64,000 bases of DNA from Phycisphaerae bacterium (lineage in GTDB: Bacteria > Planctomycetota > Phycisphaerae > UBA1845 > UTPLA1), in contig JAHBXN010000014.1 in NCBI GenBank assembly GCA_019636475.1, forward strand, positions 1 to 64,000. Reading direction: 5' to 3'. A model generated the notes under the pieces. The model was not told the DNA's origin and made no database searches. It saw only the letters and a program-made list of their open reading frames with translations. A program made the position numbers and the translations under genes. Shown piece by piece: positions 52,227 to 61,787 of the stretch. The stretch's first letter is position 1, and each line of letters starts with the position of its first letter.

Positions 52227-54014
52227 ATGAGTCAAGTCACGAGCTGTCTTCTTGTCACTGTGGCATCGGTGGTCGCGCTGTGCGGTCGGCCGGTTCTGGC
52301 GGTGGATCTTCCACCCATGCCGGATTTCCACCGACACACCAATTACGCCCAATGGTACGAGTCTGTAGCCAGGGTGCCGGACAAGGATGATGCCTATTCG
52401 TTGTACGCCGAGTTCATGCCCGGCCTGGTTGACAGTCCAGTCAAGGAGAAAAACTGGCCGGAATTCGACGGTATGTTGACCGGCTCCGCCGCGGCCGACA
52501 ACACGGAGGTATCAACCGGCGAGGCGGATACGCGCACGAAGCGCAGTCCGGCGCCGTGGTTCCCGAACCGGCGCGGTTCGTGGGAGCAGTCATTCAAACG
52601 CACGAAGGCCGCGCTCAAGAAGTTCGAGATGGCTTCGAAGCGAAAATACGTCGTCGCGCCGATGACCATCGATGGCGATCGTGATGACAATGCCAATCGG
52701 CTTGAGAAAACGCAGTTGAAACACGTCCCGAAGCTGCGTCAATGTGCGCAGGGCGTCATGGAGAATGCATGGCGAATCGGGAAGGATGGCGACGTCGATC
52801 CGGCCAGGTTCATTGCATCTGTCGAAACCAATATTCGCGTGGCCGGGCAGCTGCGAACGGCCCGTTTCTCCATTGAACAGCTCACGGGCTACTCGATTCG
52901 GCGGATGACCTATCAACACATTCGCTGGGCGTTCGCGCACGGAGTATTGAAGCCGGCGGACGCGGCGAAGTTGTCGACGTCTCTGGCAAAGATTGATTCT
53001 CAGCCGCTGGACGCGTCGTACTGCCTCGGAACTGAATGCGCGATCATGCTGGACAATTTGCAGTACATCTTCGGTCCCCTCGGCGGCGGGGTGAAGCTGA
53101 ATAGCAATCGATATCGCGATGTGACCGGCCAGACGCTGGGCGGCGGAAATCGCTTCGCACTGGGCGCGCGCGTCGATGCCGATCCCGCCGGCACGGCAAG
53201 TGCCGTCATGGCGGCGTTCAAGACGATCGACCGACTGATGGAACCGGGATACGCCACCGAGAACAATCAGGGAATCATCGATGCCGGCCGCCAGCTTGCC
53301 CAGACGAACAATCTGACCAAGGGTATGCTCTATGGAGCCGAGGGCACATACTCGCGGATTTACACGCTTGCGGCTCAGTGCGAAGCGGAACGGCGTGCGA
53401 CGCAACTGCTGCTGGCCGTATTCTCGTACAAGCCGAAGAAAGGCGACGGTAAATACGCGTTTCCGAAAAAACTGTCGGAGTTGGACAAGGGACGCGTCGG
53501 CAAGGTGCTCAAGGACCCGTTCAGCGGCAAGACGTTCAAGTACTTTCTGAATGATGGTCAACCCGTGCTCTATTGCCTCGGCCACGACGGCGAAGACGAC
53601 GGGGGCCAGCACGACGAAGGTTGGAACGCCTCGACCGACTATGTCTATTGGCCGTTGCCCGCCAGCGAGGAGGCTGTGATCGCTTCGCGCATTAATCGCG
53701 TGAAGGCTGCCGACATGACGGCACTGGCGGACATCGGAGAAAAGCTGAAGGGAAAGCGCGTCACGGTGTCGGCAGTCGTGGAGAGCATCTCATCACGGCC
53801 CAGCGCGAAACACGGCGAACGGCATTCGGTGATTCTCAAGGATGGCGATGTCGAGGTGAAATTGTACTACTATGATCGGACGGCGCAGGAGATGTCGGCG
53901 TCTCAGAAGCTGGTCGAGGGTCGGCGCATTCGGGTGATCGGGGTTGTCGTCAAGGAAGACGGCAAGTGGCGAATTGAACTCCAGAACGCGCGCGACCTGG
54001 CGTACGAAGAATGA
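52227..54014 (+). CDS. exported mosaic protein: large helical domain, pseudopilin-like segment, C-terminal OB-like fold
   Basis: A 595-residue protein with a signal peptide (about 1-25, ending VLAV-DL). No family is recognised for the first 380 residues. At about 400-475 the text KKLSELDKGRVGKVLKDPFSGKTFKYFLNDGQPVLYCLGHDGEDDGG (in pieces) strongly resembles the calcium-binding C-terminus of GspG-like pseudopilins. The last 100 residues (LKGKRVTVSAVVESISSR, SVILKDGDVEVKLYYYD, VEGRRIRVIGVVVKEDGKW) look like an OB fold such as those that bind nucleic acid or oligosaccharide. GGGGGA precedes the ATG. It overlaps the next gene by four bases. Function unknown. Confidence 0.75.
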   Translation: MSQVTSCLLVTVASVVALCGRPVLAVDLPPMPDFHRHTNYAQWYESVARVPDKDDAYSLYAEFMPGLVDSPVKEKNWPEFDGMLTGSAAADNTEVSTGEADTRTKRSPAPWFPNRRGSWEQSFKRTKAALKKFEMASKRKYVVAPMTIDGDRDDNANRLEKTQLKHVPKLRQCAQGVMENAWRIGKDGDVDPARFIASVETNIRVAGQLRTARFSIEQLTGYSIRRMTYQHIRWAFAHGVLKPADAAKLSTSLAKIDSQPLDASYCLGTECAIMLDNLQYIFGPLGGGVKLNSNRYRDVTGQTLGGGNRFALGARVDADPAGTASAVMAAFKTIDRLMEPGYATENNQGIIDAGRQLAQTNNLTKGMLYGAEGTYSRIYTLAAQCEAERRATQLLLAVFSYKPKKGDGKYAFPKKLSELDKGRVGKVLKDPFSGKTFKYFLNDGQPVLYCLGHDGEDDGGQHDEGWNASTDYVYWPLPASEEAVIASRINRVKAADMTALADIGEKLKGKRVTVSAVVESISSRPSAKHGERHSVILKDGDVEVKLYYYDRTAQEMSASQKLVEGRRIRVIGVVVKEDGKWRIELQNARDLAYEE

Positions 54015-54895
54015 CTGCAACGAGCCGGGAAGAGCAATCCGATCGGCCGGTGCCTCCCTCAACGCGTGATGAATGGCTCACTCGTCACCGGTATTCGGGG
54101 GCGTTTGAGCGCGTGGGCTACGCCGGACTGGGCGAGCGATACAACCGGGCGCTATATCGATTGCGCCATGCCCATTTCATCAGGTTGCTGCGGCGGCTGC
54201 TTCCGACTCAGGAGTGCAACGTCCTTGACATCGGCTGCGGCACCGGATTCTACATTGAAATCTATCGGTCGCTCGGGCTTCGGCGGCTGTCCGGGATCGA
54301 TATCTCACCAGAAGCGGTCCGGCGCCTGCGCGAGCGGTTTCCGGGACAGGTGTTTGAGGCTGGCGACATCAGTGAGGGCCTGCCGGAAATGATTCGTGCG
54401 GGTGGCCCGTTTGAAGTGGTGTCGGCGATGGACGTGCTTTTCCACATCACCGATGACGCGCTCTGGCGACGAGCCCTGAGGGTATGCGGCGAAGCCGTCG
54501 TGCCGGGCGGGATTCTCATCGTGACGGACAATTTTCCAGCGCGCACCTTGCCCGCGACCGCAAGCCAGTCATTTCACACGCTCGACGAGCATCTCGCCGA
54601 ATTGTCGCCCATCGGATTCAGATTGATTCAGATGCGCCCGGTGTTCTTTGTGTCCAATGGTCAGGTATGCGCGGACGGCCTGCGCGGCGCGGCGATGACG
54701 TGGGCCTGGCGTCACTTCTCAAGCGTGCTCGCGAAAACGATCCGGACCTTGCCGTCCGTGGGAGAGGCGGTCGGCGCTGTCGCAGGCGGCGTCCTGACGA
54801 CATTCGATGCGATCCTTCAACGTCAACGGTGGGTCCGCGGCTTCTCGACGAAGGTTGCGGTCTTCCAGCGGGCGCGATCAGCGTCGTCGTTTTGA
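54011..54895 (+). CDS. SAM-dependent methyltransferase (class I)
   Basis: A 294-residue protein with motif I LDIGCGTGFYIEIY near residue 75, the acidic loop SGIDISPEAV, and DVLFHITDDALWRRAL as motif IV. It resembles small-molecule or lipid/sugar methyltransferases; the substrate cannot be told. Translationally coupled to the mosaic protein (ATGA overlap). Confidence 0.88.
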   Translation: MTATSREEQSDRPVPPSTRDEWLTRHRYSGAFERVGYAGLGERYNRALYRLRHAHFIRLLRRLLPTQECNVLDIGCGTGFYIEIYRSLGLRRLSGIDISPEAVRRLRERFPGQVFEAGDISEGLPEMIRAGGPFEVVSAMDVLFHITDDALWRRALRVCGEAVVPGGILIVTDNFPARTLPATASQSFHTLDEHLAELSPIGFRLIQMRPVFFVSNGQVCADGLRGAAMTWAWRHFSSVLAKTIRTLPSVGEAVGAVAGGVLTTFDAILQRQRWVRGFSTKVAVFQRARSASSF

Positions 54896-54897
54896 AA

Positions 54898-56103
54898 TCA
54901 CTTACGCCCGGCGAGAATTCCCCAGACGCCCATGCCGATCGCCACGGCCGACAGTCCCCCGAGGACTGACCAGTGTACAACGCCGGAGGAAATCACTCCC
55001 ATGATCGATTCGGGCCATGTCCCTTGCATGGCGGCCGATGTCGCCAGGCCGAGAATGGCCATCGATAGCACGCCGACAAACAGGCAGATGTTCATCGGAA
55101 GCGTGGATGCGTCGGGACCTCCGACTGCCGCTCGGGCCGCGACCGAAGTCACCGCAGCGGCTGTGGACACCGACTCGCGCGGGGGTGTCATCGCCACGGC
55201 AGTACCGCCTTTGGTGCGAGGCCCGGTGTCCTCTTCGACGACTTCAGCCTCGACTTCCGTCTCGCCGGCCTCGGTCGGTGAGATCACGTCGAGCAGTTCG
55301 GCGCCAAGGCTGGTATCGTCGCTTTCCTGGGTAAGGTCGAGCAGCCCGCTGCCGCTCCCAACGGAGTCGAAGTCGCCGGCGCCGGAGGAAATCTGGGTTT
55401 CGCCCATGGGGTCGCTGGGCACGCCAAGCTCTTCCTCGTCGAAGACGCTGATACCGGGCCGCGTGATCTTGGTGCCTTCCTTTGCGGCCGGGCTGTCAAC
55501 GATTTTCGAATCGCCCGGCTCAAGGCTGATGATGCTCGATCCGGAAAGGCCGAGGTCGGGAACATCCTCGAACGAGGACGGGCGACCCTTCTGCGGCGCC
55601 GGCGCGGGCGCCATGGACGAGCCTTCCTTGTCATCACTCGGGAGCAGATCGATCTCTGAAGAGAATTCGGTTGGCGCGCCGGCCTTCGATCCGGCTGACG
55701 GCAGTTCCTCGGGAATGTCGTCAATATTCAAAGCGCTGTCGTCAGCGAACGAGATGCCCGAAGCGCTGCCGCTGCGTTCACCCGGTTCCAGGCTTGGAAG
55801 CTGGTCCGGCTCGGGGCTTTCGTCGAGCGCGCCAAGCGACGCCGACGAGTCCGCAAGATTCGACAGCGCTGACGCGAACGATTCGTTATCGTCGAGGCTG
55901 ATGATCTCCGGCGAAGCGCCATCGAGGTCGACCACGCTGCTGCCTTCCTTGGCGGCGATGTTGTCAACCTCGGATGCCTTGTAGAACACCTTGCCGGCGT
56001 CTCGGACTTCGCGGAGCTTCCCCTGCCGCACGAGCGCCTTGATCTGGTCTTCGGTCTTGCCGAGCTTTTTGCACGTTTCCTCGATCGTCAAATATCCGTT
56101 CAT
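54898..56103 (-). CDS. membrane-tethered helix-turn-helix protein
   Basis: A 401-residue protein of unusual architecture. Residues 1-55 (MNGYLTIEETCKKLGKTEDQ, then VRQGKLREVRDAGKVFYKASEVDNIA) are an excisionase/MerR-like winged HTH. Residues 56-320 are low-complexity and rich in Asp, Glu, Ser, Gly and Pro, with no fold. Two hydrophobic helices (about 338-358 and 377-397) close the protein. The N-terminus is thus on the cytoplasmic side and could bind DNA at the membrane. It may be a conserved planctomycete type, but its role is unknown. It faces the SAM-methyltransferase gene with a 2-base gap. Confidence 0.75.
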   Translation of the reverse strand: MNGYLTIEETCKKLGKTEDQIKALVRQGKLREVRDAGKVFYKASEVDNIAAKEGSSVVDLDGASPEIISLDDNESFASALSNLADSSASLGALDESPEPDQLPSLEPGERSGSASGISFADDSALNIDDIPEELPSAGSKAGAPTEFSSEIDLLPSDDKEGSSMAPAPAPQKGRPSSFEDVPDLGLSGSSIISLEPGDSKIVDSPAAKEGTKITRPGISVFDEEELGVPSDPMGETQISSGAGDFDSVGSGSGLLDLTQESDDTSLGAELLDVISPTEAGETEVEAEVVEEDTGPRTKGGTAVAMTPPRESVSTAAAVTSVAARAAVGGPDASTLPMNICLFVGVLSMAILGLATSAAMQGTWPESIMGVISSGVVHWSVLGGLSAVAIGMGVWGILAGRK

Positions 56104-56303
56104 GGCGACGTTCCTGCGCTATCGCTCCCCGATGGAGGGAGCGGGTTGGTTAAACGGCGTCGATTCTGCTGACGGCGCTTGCTGGGCGAAAGGCTTCGCG
56201 GCGAGGCACGGCTCGCCCGTCGACTTTCGCGGCGGGTGCTCTTGCGGCGTCCACCCCGACGCCGGTTTTCAAATTACCCGGTCACGGCCGATGGCCGGTG
56301 GAC

Positions 56304-56813
56304 TCACGGCTCGTACTGCGTCGCGGGCACTTTCGGTGGCGCGTCGGTCGTGATGTCCGTTTCTTCGAGCGGCGAATCCGGAGCGATGCCGCCGCCGGAG
56401 ACGCGATTTCTGTTGTTGCGTTCGTCCTCGATCAGTTGCTTGACCATCTGCGGCGTCGGATCGCCGCAGTTGTGACTCTCGAGGTACCGGTCGTACATGT
56501 ACGACCGAGCCGCGACCAGCCGCAACCGACCCAGGCTCGGCACATACTGATAGCACCAGATCGTGCTGTTATCCACGTCCATCATGAACAGGCCATAGCT
56601 GTTGCGGTCAATCTGCCCGGTAAACGCGAAAATGCCTCGCGCGCCGGCCATCGGCGAATCACCAAACGCGGGCCGCGCCCCAAAGGGCAGATCGTTTCGC
56701 AACACCATTGCCGTCGCAATGATGGCGAGCAGCATGGCAATCAACCAGAGGACCGTTTGATTCTGCCGTGTCGGTGGAACCGCCACGGACACCACTTCGC
56801 GTTCTGCGCTCAT
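56304..56813 (-). CDS. hypothetical single-pass membrane protein
   Basis: A 169-residue protein with one transmembrane helix at about 20-38. The remaining part contains GIFAFTGQIDRNSYGLFMMDVDNSTIWCYQY (in pieces), a beta-rich domain with tyrosines and two cysteines, and a Pro/Thr/Asp-rich C-terminus. No function recognised. It is upstream of the HTH protein on the same strand, 200 bases away, so they may be co-expressed. Confidence 0.68.
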   Translation of the reverse strand: MSAEREVVSVAVPPTRQNQTVLWLIAMLLAIIATAMVLRNDLPFGARPAFGDSPMAGARGIFAFTGQIDRNSYGLFMMDVDNSTIWCYQYVPSLGRLRLVAARSYMYDRYLESHNCGDPTPQMVKQLIEDERNNRNRVSGGGIAPDSPLEETDITTDAPPKVPATQYEP

Positions 56814-56978
56814 TCGTGGTTCCTAGCTCCAGTGGGTCCCCCAAGGTTTGCCTGGATATTAGATTATTACGCAAACAGCCTGCAATCTCAAGCGGCATCG
56901 AGACTTGAATCGGTCATGCCGTTCCCGGACCGGTGCCCGATCGGCATTGTCCGCTATGAGAAGCTGGGGGGAAGCGGA

Positions 56979-56984
56979 TATACT
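56979..56984 (+). promoter_or_regulatory. -10 box of pabB, leaderless-type
   Basis: TATACT 6 bases before the ATG at 56991; the spacer CCCGCC has no Shine-Dalgarno. Confidence 0.5.
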
Positions 56985-56990
56985 CCCGCC

Positions 56991-58463
56991 ATGCCCGATA
57001 AGCCCGGTCAGCAGTCCGTCCGGTGGGCGGCCAGAGAGATACCCGCACCGATCAATATCGCCGCTTTGCGATATGAGATCGGTGCGATCCGCCACGGAGT
57101 GATTCTGGAATCGGCAGCCGCCGCGCCGCGCTGGGGCCGATACGCAATATATGCCGTTTCCCCCGTGAAAACGGACATGCTGCTCCAGTCGGACTCGGTT
57201 GATCCGTTTGAACGGCTCGCGGAACGCGTCCGAGCACTCGGCGCCGTACAAAGTCCAGGAGAATTGCCGTTCGTCGGCGGATGGATCGGCTACCTCGCCT
57301 ACGAGGCGGGGCACTGCATCGAGCCGTCCGCAGGCAGGCGTGGGGGCGTCGACCGTCTGCCGATTTCATACTGGTCATTGTTCGACACGGTCATCATCCA
57401 CGATGGCGAGCGTGGAACGTGGCACGTCGCCGGAATCGAGCTTCCACCCCGATTGTTCGACGATGCCCAGGTCGAGCGGGCGCCGCTGGACGATCGGCTC
57501 GATGAGCTTGCGGACTGCGTCGCGACGCTCGATAGCGACTATCAGGCGGACTGTTCGACCGACTGGGTCGAAATCGGCGGCCCCGGCTGGAATTACTCGC
57601 GCGAAGACTACCTCGCCAAGGTTTCTCGGATCATTGAGTACATCCGCGCGGGCGATATCTTTCAGACAAATCTATCCCGGCGGCTCAGCCTGCCGCTCAA
57701 GGCGCACCCTTTTTCGATCTACGAACGCCTGTGCGAGTCGAATCCCGCCACGCACGCGGCCTATCTGCCGATCGATCCTGCCGGCACACACTTCGGACCG
57801 GCCGCGGTCATTTCATCGTCGCCCGAGTTGTTTTTGCATCTGCGTGACGGCGTCGTCACCTCTCGGCCGATCAAAGGCACCCGGCCGCGCGGCGCGACGC
57901 CCGAGGAGGACGCGGCGGCGTACCGGGCCTTGGCGGAGAGCGAGAAGGACCGTGCCGAACTGAACATGATCGTCGATCTCGTTCGGAACGACATTGGCCG
58001 CGTCTGCGATTTCGGCAGTGTGCGCGTCGAATCGGCCGGCGAAATCGAAACGCTTCCAACGGTTTTTCACCGCACCGCCACCGTGATCGGCCGTCTTCGC
58101 CGCGATGCGAACGCGGTGAATCTTCTCCGGGCGGCGTTTCCAGGCGGCTCAGTGACGGGCGCGCCAAAGACGCGAGCGATGCAGATTATCGATGAACTGG
58201 AACCGGATGTGCGCGGAGCGTATTGCGGCGCGATCGGCTTTCTCGGCATCGACGGTTCGATGCATCTGAATCTGCCGATTCGCACCATGACCCTCGTGGA
58301 TGGGCGGCTCGATATGCACGTCGGCAGCGGGGTCGTGGCGGACTCGACGCCGGAAGAAGAATATCGTGAGTTACAAGCCAAGGTTGCCGGGATGGCGCGG
58401 GCTGTTGGCCTTGCCCCAGAAATCGAGGCGCCGTCTCAACCTTCGACTACCAATCATGTCTGA
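56991..58463 (+). CDS. pabB: aminodeoxychorismate synthase component I
   Basis: A 490-residue chorismate-binding enzyme which, with PabA, makes 4-amino-4-deoxychorismate for folate. The C-terminal half carries the family core: PIKGTRPRG (the Lys is characteristic of PabB), LNMIVDLVRNDIGRV, FPGGSVTGAPK and the end HVGSGVVADSTPEEEY. The N-terminal 150 residues are the usual PabB/TrpE N-domain. The ATG at 56991 follows a TATACT; an in-frame ATG at 56916 and an even longer frame lie upstream but are less probable. It overlaps pabC by 8 bases. PabA (glutaminase) is not here. Confidence 0.93.
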   Translation: MPDKPGQQSVRWAAREIPAPINIAALRYEIGAIRHGVILESAAAAPRWGRYAIYAVSPVKTDMLLQSDSVDPFERLAERVRALGAVQSPGELPFVGGWIGYLAYEAGHCIEPSAGRRGGVDRLPISYWSLFDTVIIHDGERGTWHVAGIELPPRLFDDAQVERAPLDDRLDELADCVATLDSDYQADCSTDWVEIGGPGWNYSREDYLAKVSRIIEYIRAGDIFQTNLSRRLSLPLKAHPFSIYERLCESNPATHAAYLPIDPAGTHFGPAAVISSSPELFLHLRDGVVTSRPIKGTRPRGATPEEDAAAYRALAESEKDRAELNMIVDLVRNDIGRVCDFGSVRVESAGEIETLPTVFHRTATVIGRLRRDANAVNLLRAAFPGGSVTGAPKTRAMQIIDELEPDVRGAYCGAIGFLGIDGSMHLNLPIRTMTLVDGRLDMHVGSGVVADSTPEEEYRELQAKVAGMARAVGLAPEIEAPSQPSTTNHV

Positions 58464-59328
58464 TCTGATCTACCTCAATGGCGAAATAGTTCCCGCGGCG
58501 GAGGCTCGCATTTCGGCATTTGATGCCGGCCTGAATCACGCTGCCGGATTGTTCGAGACGATGCGTTCGTACGGCGGACGTGTGATGCGCCTGAACGAAC
58601 ATGTGAAGCGGATGTCAAATTCGGCGGACGCGCTCGAGATGCTGATACGCGTCGATCCGGATGAGATCGCCGATGGAATCAGGCGATTGCTGGCGGCGAA
58701 CAGTCTTCAGGACGCTCGCATTCGCATGGTCGCGACGCCCGGCGAAGTGCCGCGACCGGGCCGATTGGAGGTCAAGCCCGGCTCACAAACCCTGATCATC
58801 TCGGCCTCGCAGGTTCAGCCATATCCGCCGCTGCTTTATGCCCAGGGCATGCGTGTGTGCATTTCGGATTATCGCCAGAATCGACAGGATCCGATCGCGG
58901 GGCACAAGACGCTCGCGTACATGCCGAGGCTCATCGCGCTGAAAGAGGCGGCCGACCGCGAATGCCACGAGGCCCTATGGTTCACGACAGACAACCTGCT
59001 GGCCGAAGGCTGCGTCTGCAATGTCTTCGTGGTTCATGATGGTGTCATCTCCACGCCGCCGCTCGATACACCCATTCTGCCGGGCGCGACGCGCAATGCG
59101 ATCATCGAGCTCTCACGGGAGAACGGAATGTCCATGCATGAGCGGCCGATCGATATCGACGTGCTGCTCGCGGCGGACGAGGTCTTTCTCACGGGGAGTG
59201 TGCTGGAGGTCATGCCCGTAACTTTCATCGAAAAGCACCGGGTCGGCGAGGGGGTTCCAGGCGCCCGCACGCGCGAGATTCAAGGGCTTTACAAGCGGCT
59301 GGTCGCGAAGGAGTGCGAAATTGGCTAA
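58456..59328 (+). CDS. pabC: class IV aminotransferase, probable aminodeoxychorismate lyase
   Basis: A 290-residue PLP enzyme of fold type IV. The start ISAFDAGLNHAAGLFETMRSYGG is typical, the PLP lysine is in AGHKTLAYM, and the segment LLAEGCVCNVFVVH is the cofactor-holding strand. It could be a D-amino-acid or branched-chain aminotransferase, but the 8-base overlap with pabB points to PabC, which splits aminodeoxychorismate into p-aminobenzoate and pyruvate. Confidence 0.87.
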   Translation: MSDLIYLNGEIVPAAEARISAFDAGLNHAAGLFETMRSYGGRVMRLNEHVKRMSNSADALEMLIRVDPDEIADGIRRLLAANSLQDARIRMVATPGEVPRPGRLEVKPGSQTLIISASQVQPYPPLLYAQGMRVCISDYRQNRQDPIAGHKTLAYMPRLIALKEAADRECHEALWFTTDNLLAEGCVCNVFVVHDGVISTPPLDTPILPGATRNAIIELSRENGMSMHERPIDIDVLLAADEVFLTGSVLEVMPVTFIEKHRVGEGVPGARTREIQGLYKRLVAKECEIG

Positions 59329-60490
59329 GCATGGAACACGACGCGAGCCCGGCCGGGCGGTCGTGACGACAGTCTCGCGACTTTGCGCTGCGATGGAGTC
59401 CATCGCACCACTTCACGCGGCTGCCGATTGGGACAACGTGGGCCTGCTGATCGGAGATGCATCCTGGCCGGTTCGCCGCCTGCTGCTGACGATCGATCTG
59501 ATGCCGTCGGTGCTCGATGAGGCGGTCGTCGGCCGGTGTGATGCGATCGTGGCCTATCACCCGCCGATCTTTCGCGGCGTGAAATCGCTGCGGCCGGAGC
59601 GCGCTTCGCAGGAGGGTGTCGCCGCGGCGGCACTTTCGGAGCGGATCGCGGTCTATTCACCGCATACGGCGCTCGACGCCGCGCCCGGCGGAACGAACGA
59701 CACGCTCGCGGCGCTGGCCGGCATATCCGGCGCCGCGCCGTTTACGCCCGCACGCGACCCGTTGCAGCGCTGCAAGCTTGTCACGTTTGTGCCGGAAAAT
59801 GATCTGGAGCGCGTTGCCGCCGCTTTGTTTGAAGCCGGCGCGGGGCGCATCGGTGATTATTCGCACTGCAGCTTCCGGCTTCAGGGCCAGGGAACTTTCC
59901 TCGGAGGGCCGGAAACGAATCCGGCCATCGGACGACGCGGATGCCTCGAGCGTGTGGCTGAGACGCGCCTCGAAGTGTTGTTCGATCGGCGAACGACTTC
60001 AGTCGTCATCGATGCCCTGCGGCGATCACATCCCTATGAGGAGCCCGCATTCGATATTTACTCACTTGATGCCGCACCATTGGCATCACTGGGGCAGGGG
60101 CGGATGGGCGAGTTCGCCAGGCCGACTTCGGTCGCGGCACTCGCGCGATCCCTCGCCCGGCAGATCGGGGTAAATGGCGTAAGCATCGTCGGCAGCCCTG
60201 GTGCCCGGGTCCGGCGGGGGTTCGTCTGCGTCGGGGCCGCGGGCTCGCTGCCGTTCGAAATTCCGGGCGTATCGCTCGGCGAAGGAGATGTCGTCATCAC
60301 CGGCGAGATTCGGCATCACGATGCGCTTCAATATGCGCGCTCCGGCACCGCGGCCATCGCCCTGGGGCATTGGGCCAGCGAGCGACCGGTACTGCAACCT
60401 TTGGCATCACGGCTGCGGGGCCTCCTGAAGGGTCTGAGCATCATCGTCAGCCGGCGCGATCTCGACCCATTCCGAATCCTGACGTCCTGA
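59321..60490 (+). CDS. NIF3 (YbgI/YqfO)-family dinuclear metal protein
   Basis: A 389-residue protein of the NIF3 family, hexameric, with two metals. Metal-ligand segments are visible: AYHPPIF near residue 68, VYSPHTALDAA near 107 and the C-terminal GEIRHHDALQYA and ALGHWASERP. A middle insertion (about 145-250, CKLVTFVPENDLERVAAALFEAG and HPYEEPAFDIY) is the PII/CutA-like domain of YqfO types. The start codon is TTG at 59321, supported by AAGGAG 7 bases upstream; it overlaps pabC by 8 bases. A role in cofactor or DNA metabolism is debated; NIF3 is sometimes annotated as GTP cyclohydrolase I type 2, but this is doubtful. Confidence 0.9.
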   Translation: MAKHGTRREPGRAVVTTVSRLCAAMESIAPLHAAADWDNVGLLIGDASWPVRRLLLTIDLMPSVLDEAVVGRCDAIVAYHPPIFRGVKSLRPERASQEGVAAAALSERIAVYSPHTALDAAPGGTNDTLAALAGISGAAPFTPARDPLQRCKLVTFVPENDLERVAAALFEAGAGRIGDYSHCSFRLQGQGTFLGGPETNPAIGRRGCLERVAETRLEVLFDRRTTSVVIDALRRSHPYEEPAFDIYSLDAAPLASLGQGRMGEFARPTSVAALARSLARQIGVNGVSIVGSPGARVRRGFVCVGAAGSLPFEIPGVSLGEGDVVITGEIRHHDALQYARSGTAAIALGHWASERPVLQPLASRLRGLLKGLSIIVSRRDLDPFRILTS

Positions 60491-60610
60491 CCTCGGTTTG
60501 CCCAATCCGCGAAGCTCCGCCAGTTTGTGGATTTGACTGACTTGCTCGACAATGCTCCGTTGCCGATCGCCGGAACAAGTCGAATCGGGACGGCGGCGGC
60601 GGAGTAATCC

Positions 60611-61765
60611 ATGCCTATGAACTTCCATGCCCCCCTGTTCATTGATCGTCAGTCGCACTGGGTCGTGCGATCGGCAGGCGTCGCAATCTCGGTGGCGGCC
60701 TCGAGCTGTCTTCTCCTGGCGATATCGTGCGCATCAAACGATTCAATCTCGAATCGCTCGTCAAATTCACCACCGACCGTCAGCGAGCGACTTGCCGCCG
60801 CCGGAGCTTCGAACAATCAAGCCGACGGCGTCGAAGCCCAGCCGACTCAACCCGCGCCGGCCGCGCGTCCCCTGGCCACCGTCAACGGCGAACCCATTGC
60901 GTGGTCGGAGTTCATGCGAATTCTGATCGATTCGCATGGCCTCCCGCTGTTTCAATTGATGCTCGTGCGCGAAGTGGCCGCGCAGGAGGCGCGCCGACTG
61001 GGAATCACCATCACGAAGGAAGACATCGACCGCGAATACGACATCACCGCGCACGCCGAACACATGAACGGCAAGGATGTCGAATCACTGACGCCGGCTC
61101 GGCGCGAGAGGATTATCGACGAGTGGACGCGCAGTCGCGGCGTGTCGCGGTCTGAACTGGCGGTCGCGATGGAGCGGCAGGCGATCCTGCGAAAAGTGGC
61201 CGAAGAGCGCCTGGCGGAAAAAGAGGTCACCGACGAGCAGATCGAACGCGCGTATCAGAGGGAGTTCGGCGAAAAGGTCGAGGTCCGCCACATCCAGTTC
61301 AGCAATCAGAGAGTGGCCGCTCAGATTCGTGCACGCCTCGATCAGGGAGAATCATTCGAGCGGCTTGTCGCCGACTACAGTCAGAATGTGCTGACAAAGA
61401 TCAATCAGGGGTTGATGCCGCCGTTCTCGGCCGTCGCGGACCTGGACGATGTACCGGCCGTGCTTGTGAAGGCCGCCTTCGAGCTTCAGCCCGGCGACGT
61501 GTCGAATCCGATAGAGGTCGATGGCTACCTTCATATTCTTAAGCTGGAGCGGCGAATCCCCGCGGTCGAAACGCCGCTCGAGGAGGTCAGGCCGACCCTC
61601 GTGAGGCGGATTCGGCAGCGGATGATTGAGGCGAAAATGGAGGAAATCGGCCGGCGACTTCTGCTTGCCGCGCAGTTGAAGGTCCTCGAGCCGAACCTGA
61701 GGGACCGTTACGACGACGACCAGCGGGCGGGCCGAATCGAAGGTCCCCCGCTCATCGGGCAGTGA
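60611..61765 (+). CDS. parvulin-type peptidyl-prolyl isomerase lipoprotein (SurA/PrsA-like)
   Basis: A 384-residue exported foldase. The lipobox LLAISC gives acylation at C40. A Ser/Asn-rich linker leads to a SurA-N-like helical domain (about 90-210: VNGEPIAWSEFMRILIDSHGL). A parvulin domain follows from about 215 (EVRHIQFSNQRVAAQIRARLDQGESFERLVADYSQ in pieces) to IEVDGYLHILKLERR near 315. The parvulin active-site residues are only partly conserved. It probably assists folding of exported and outer-membrane proteins. GGAG precedes the ATG. Confidence 0.88.
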   Translation: MPMNFHAPLFIDRQSHWVVRSAGVAISVAASSCLLLAISCASNDSISNRSSNSPPTVSERLAAAGASNNQADGVEAQPTQPAPAARPLATVNGEPIAWSEFMRILIDSHGLPLFQLMLVREVAAQEARRLGITITKEDIDREYDITAHAEHMNGKDVESLTPARRERIIDEWTRSRGVSRSELAVAMERQAILRKVAEERLAEKEVTDEQIERAYQREFGEKVEVRHIQFSNQRVAAQIRARLDQGESFERLVADYSQNVLTKINQGLMPPFSAVADLDDVPAVLVKAAFELQPGDVSNPIEVDGYLHILKLERRIPAVETPLEEVRPTLVRRIRQRMIEAKMEEIGRRLLLAAQLKVLEPNLRDRYDDDQRAGRIEGPPLIGQ

Positions 61766-61787
61766 CAATTCCGCGGCGACAAAACAG

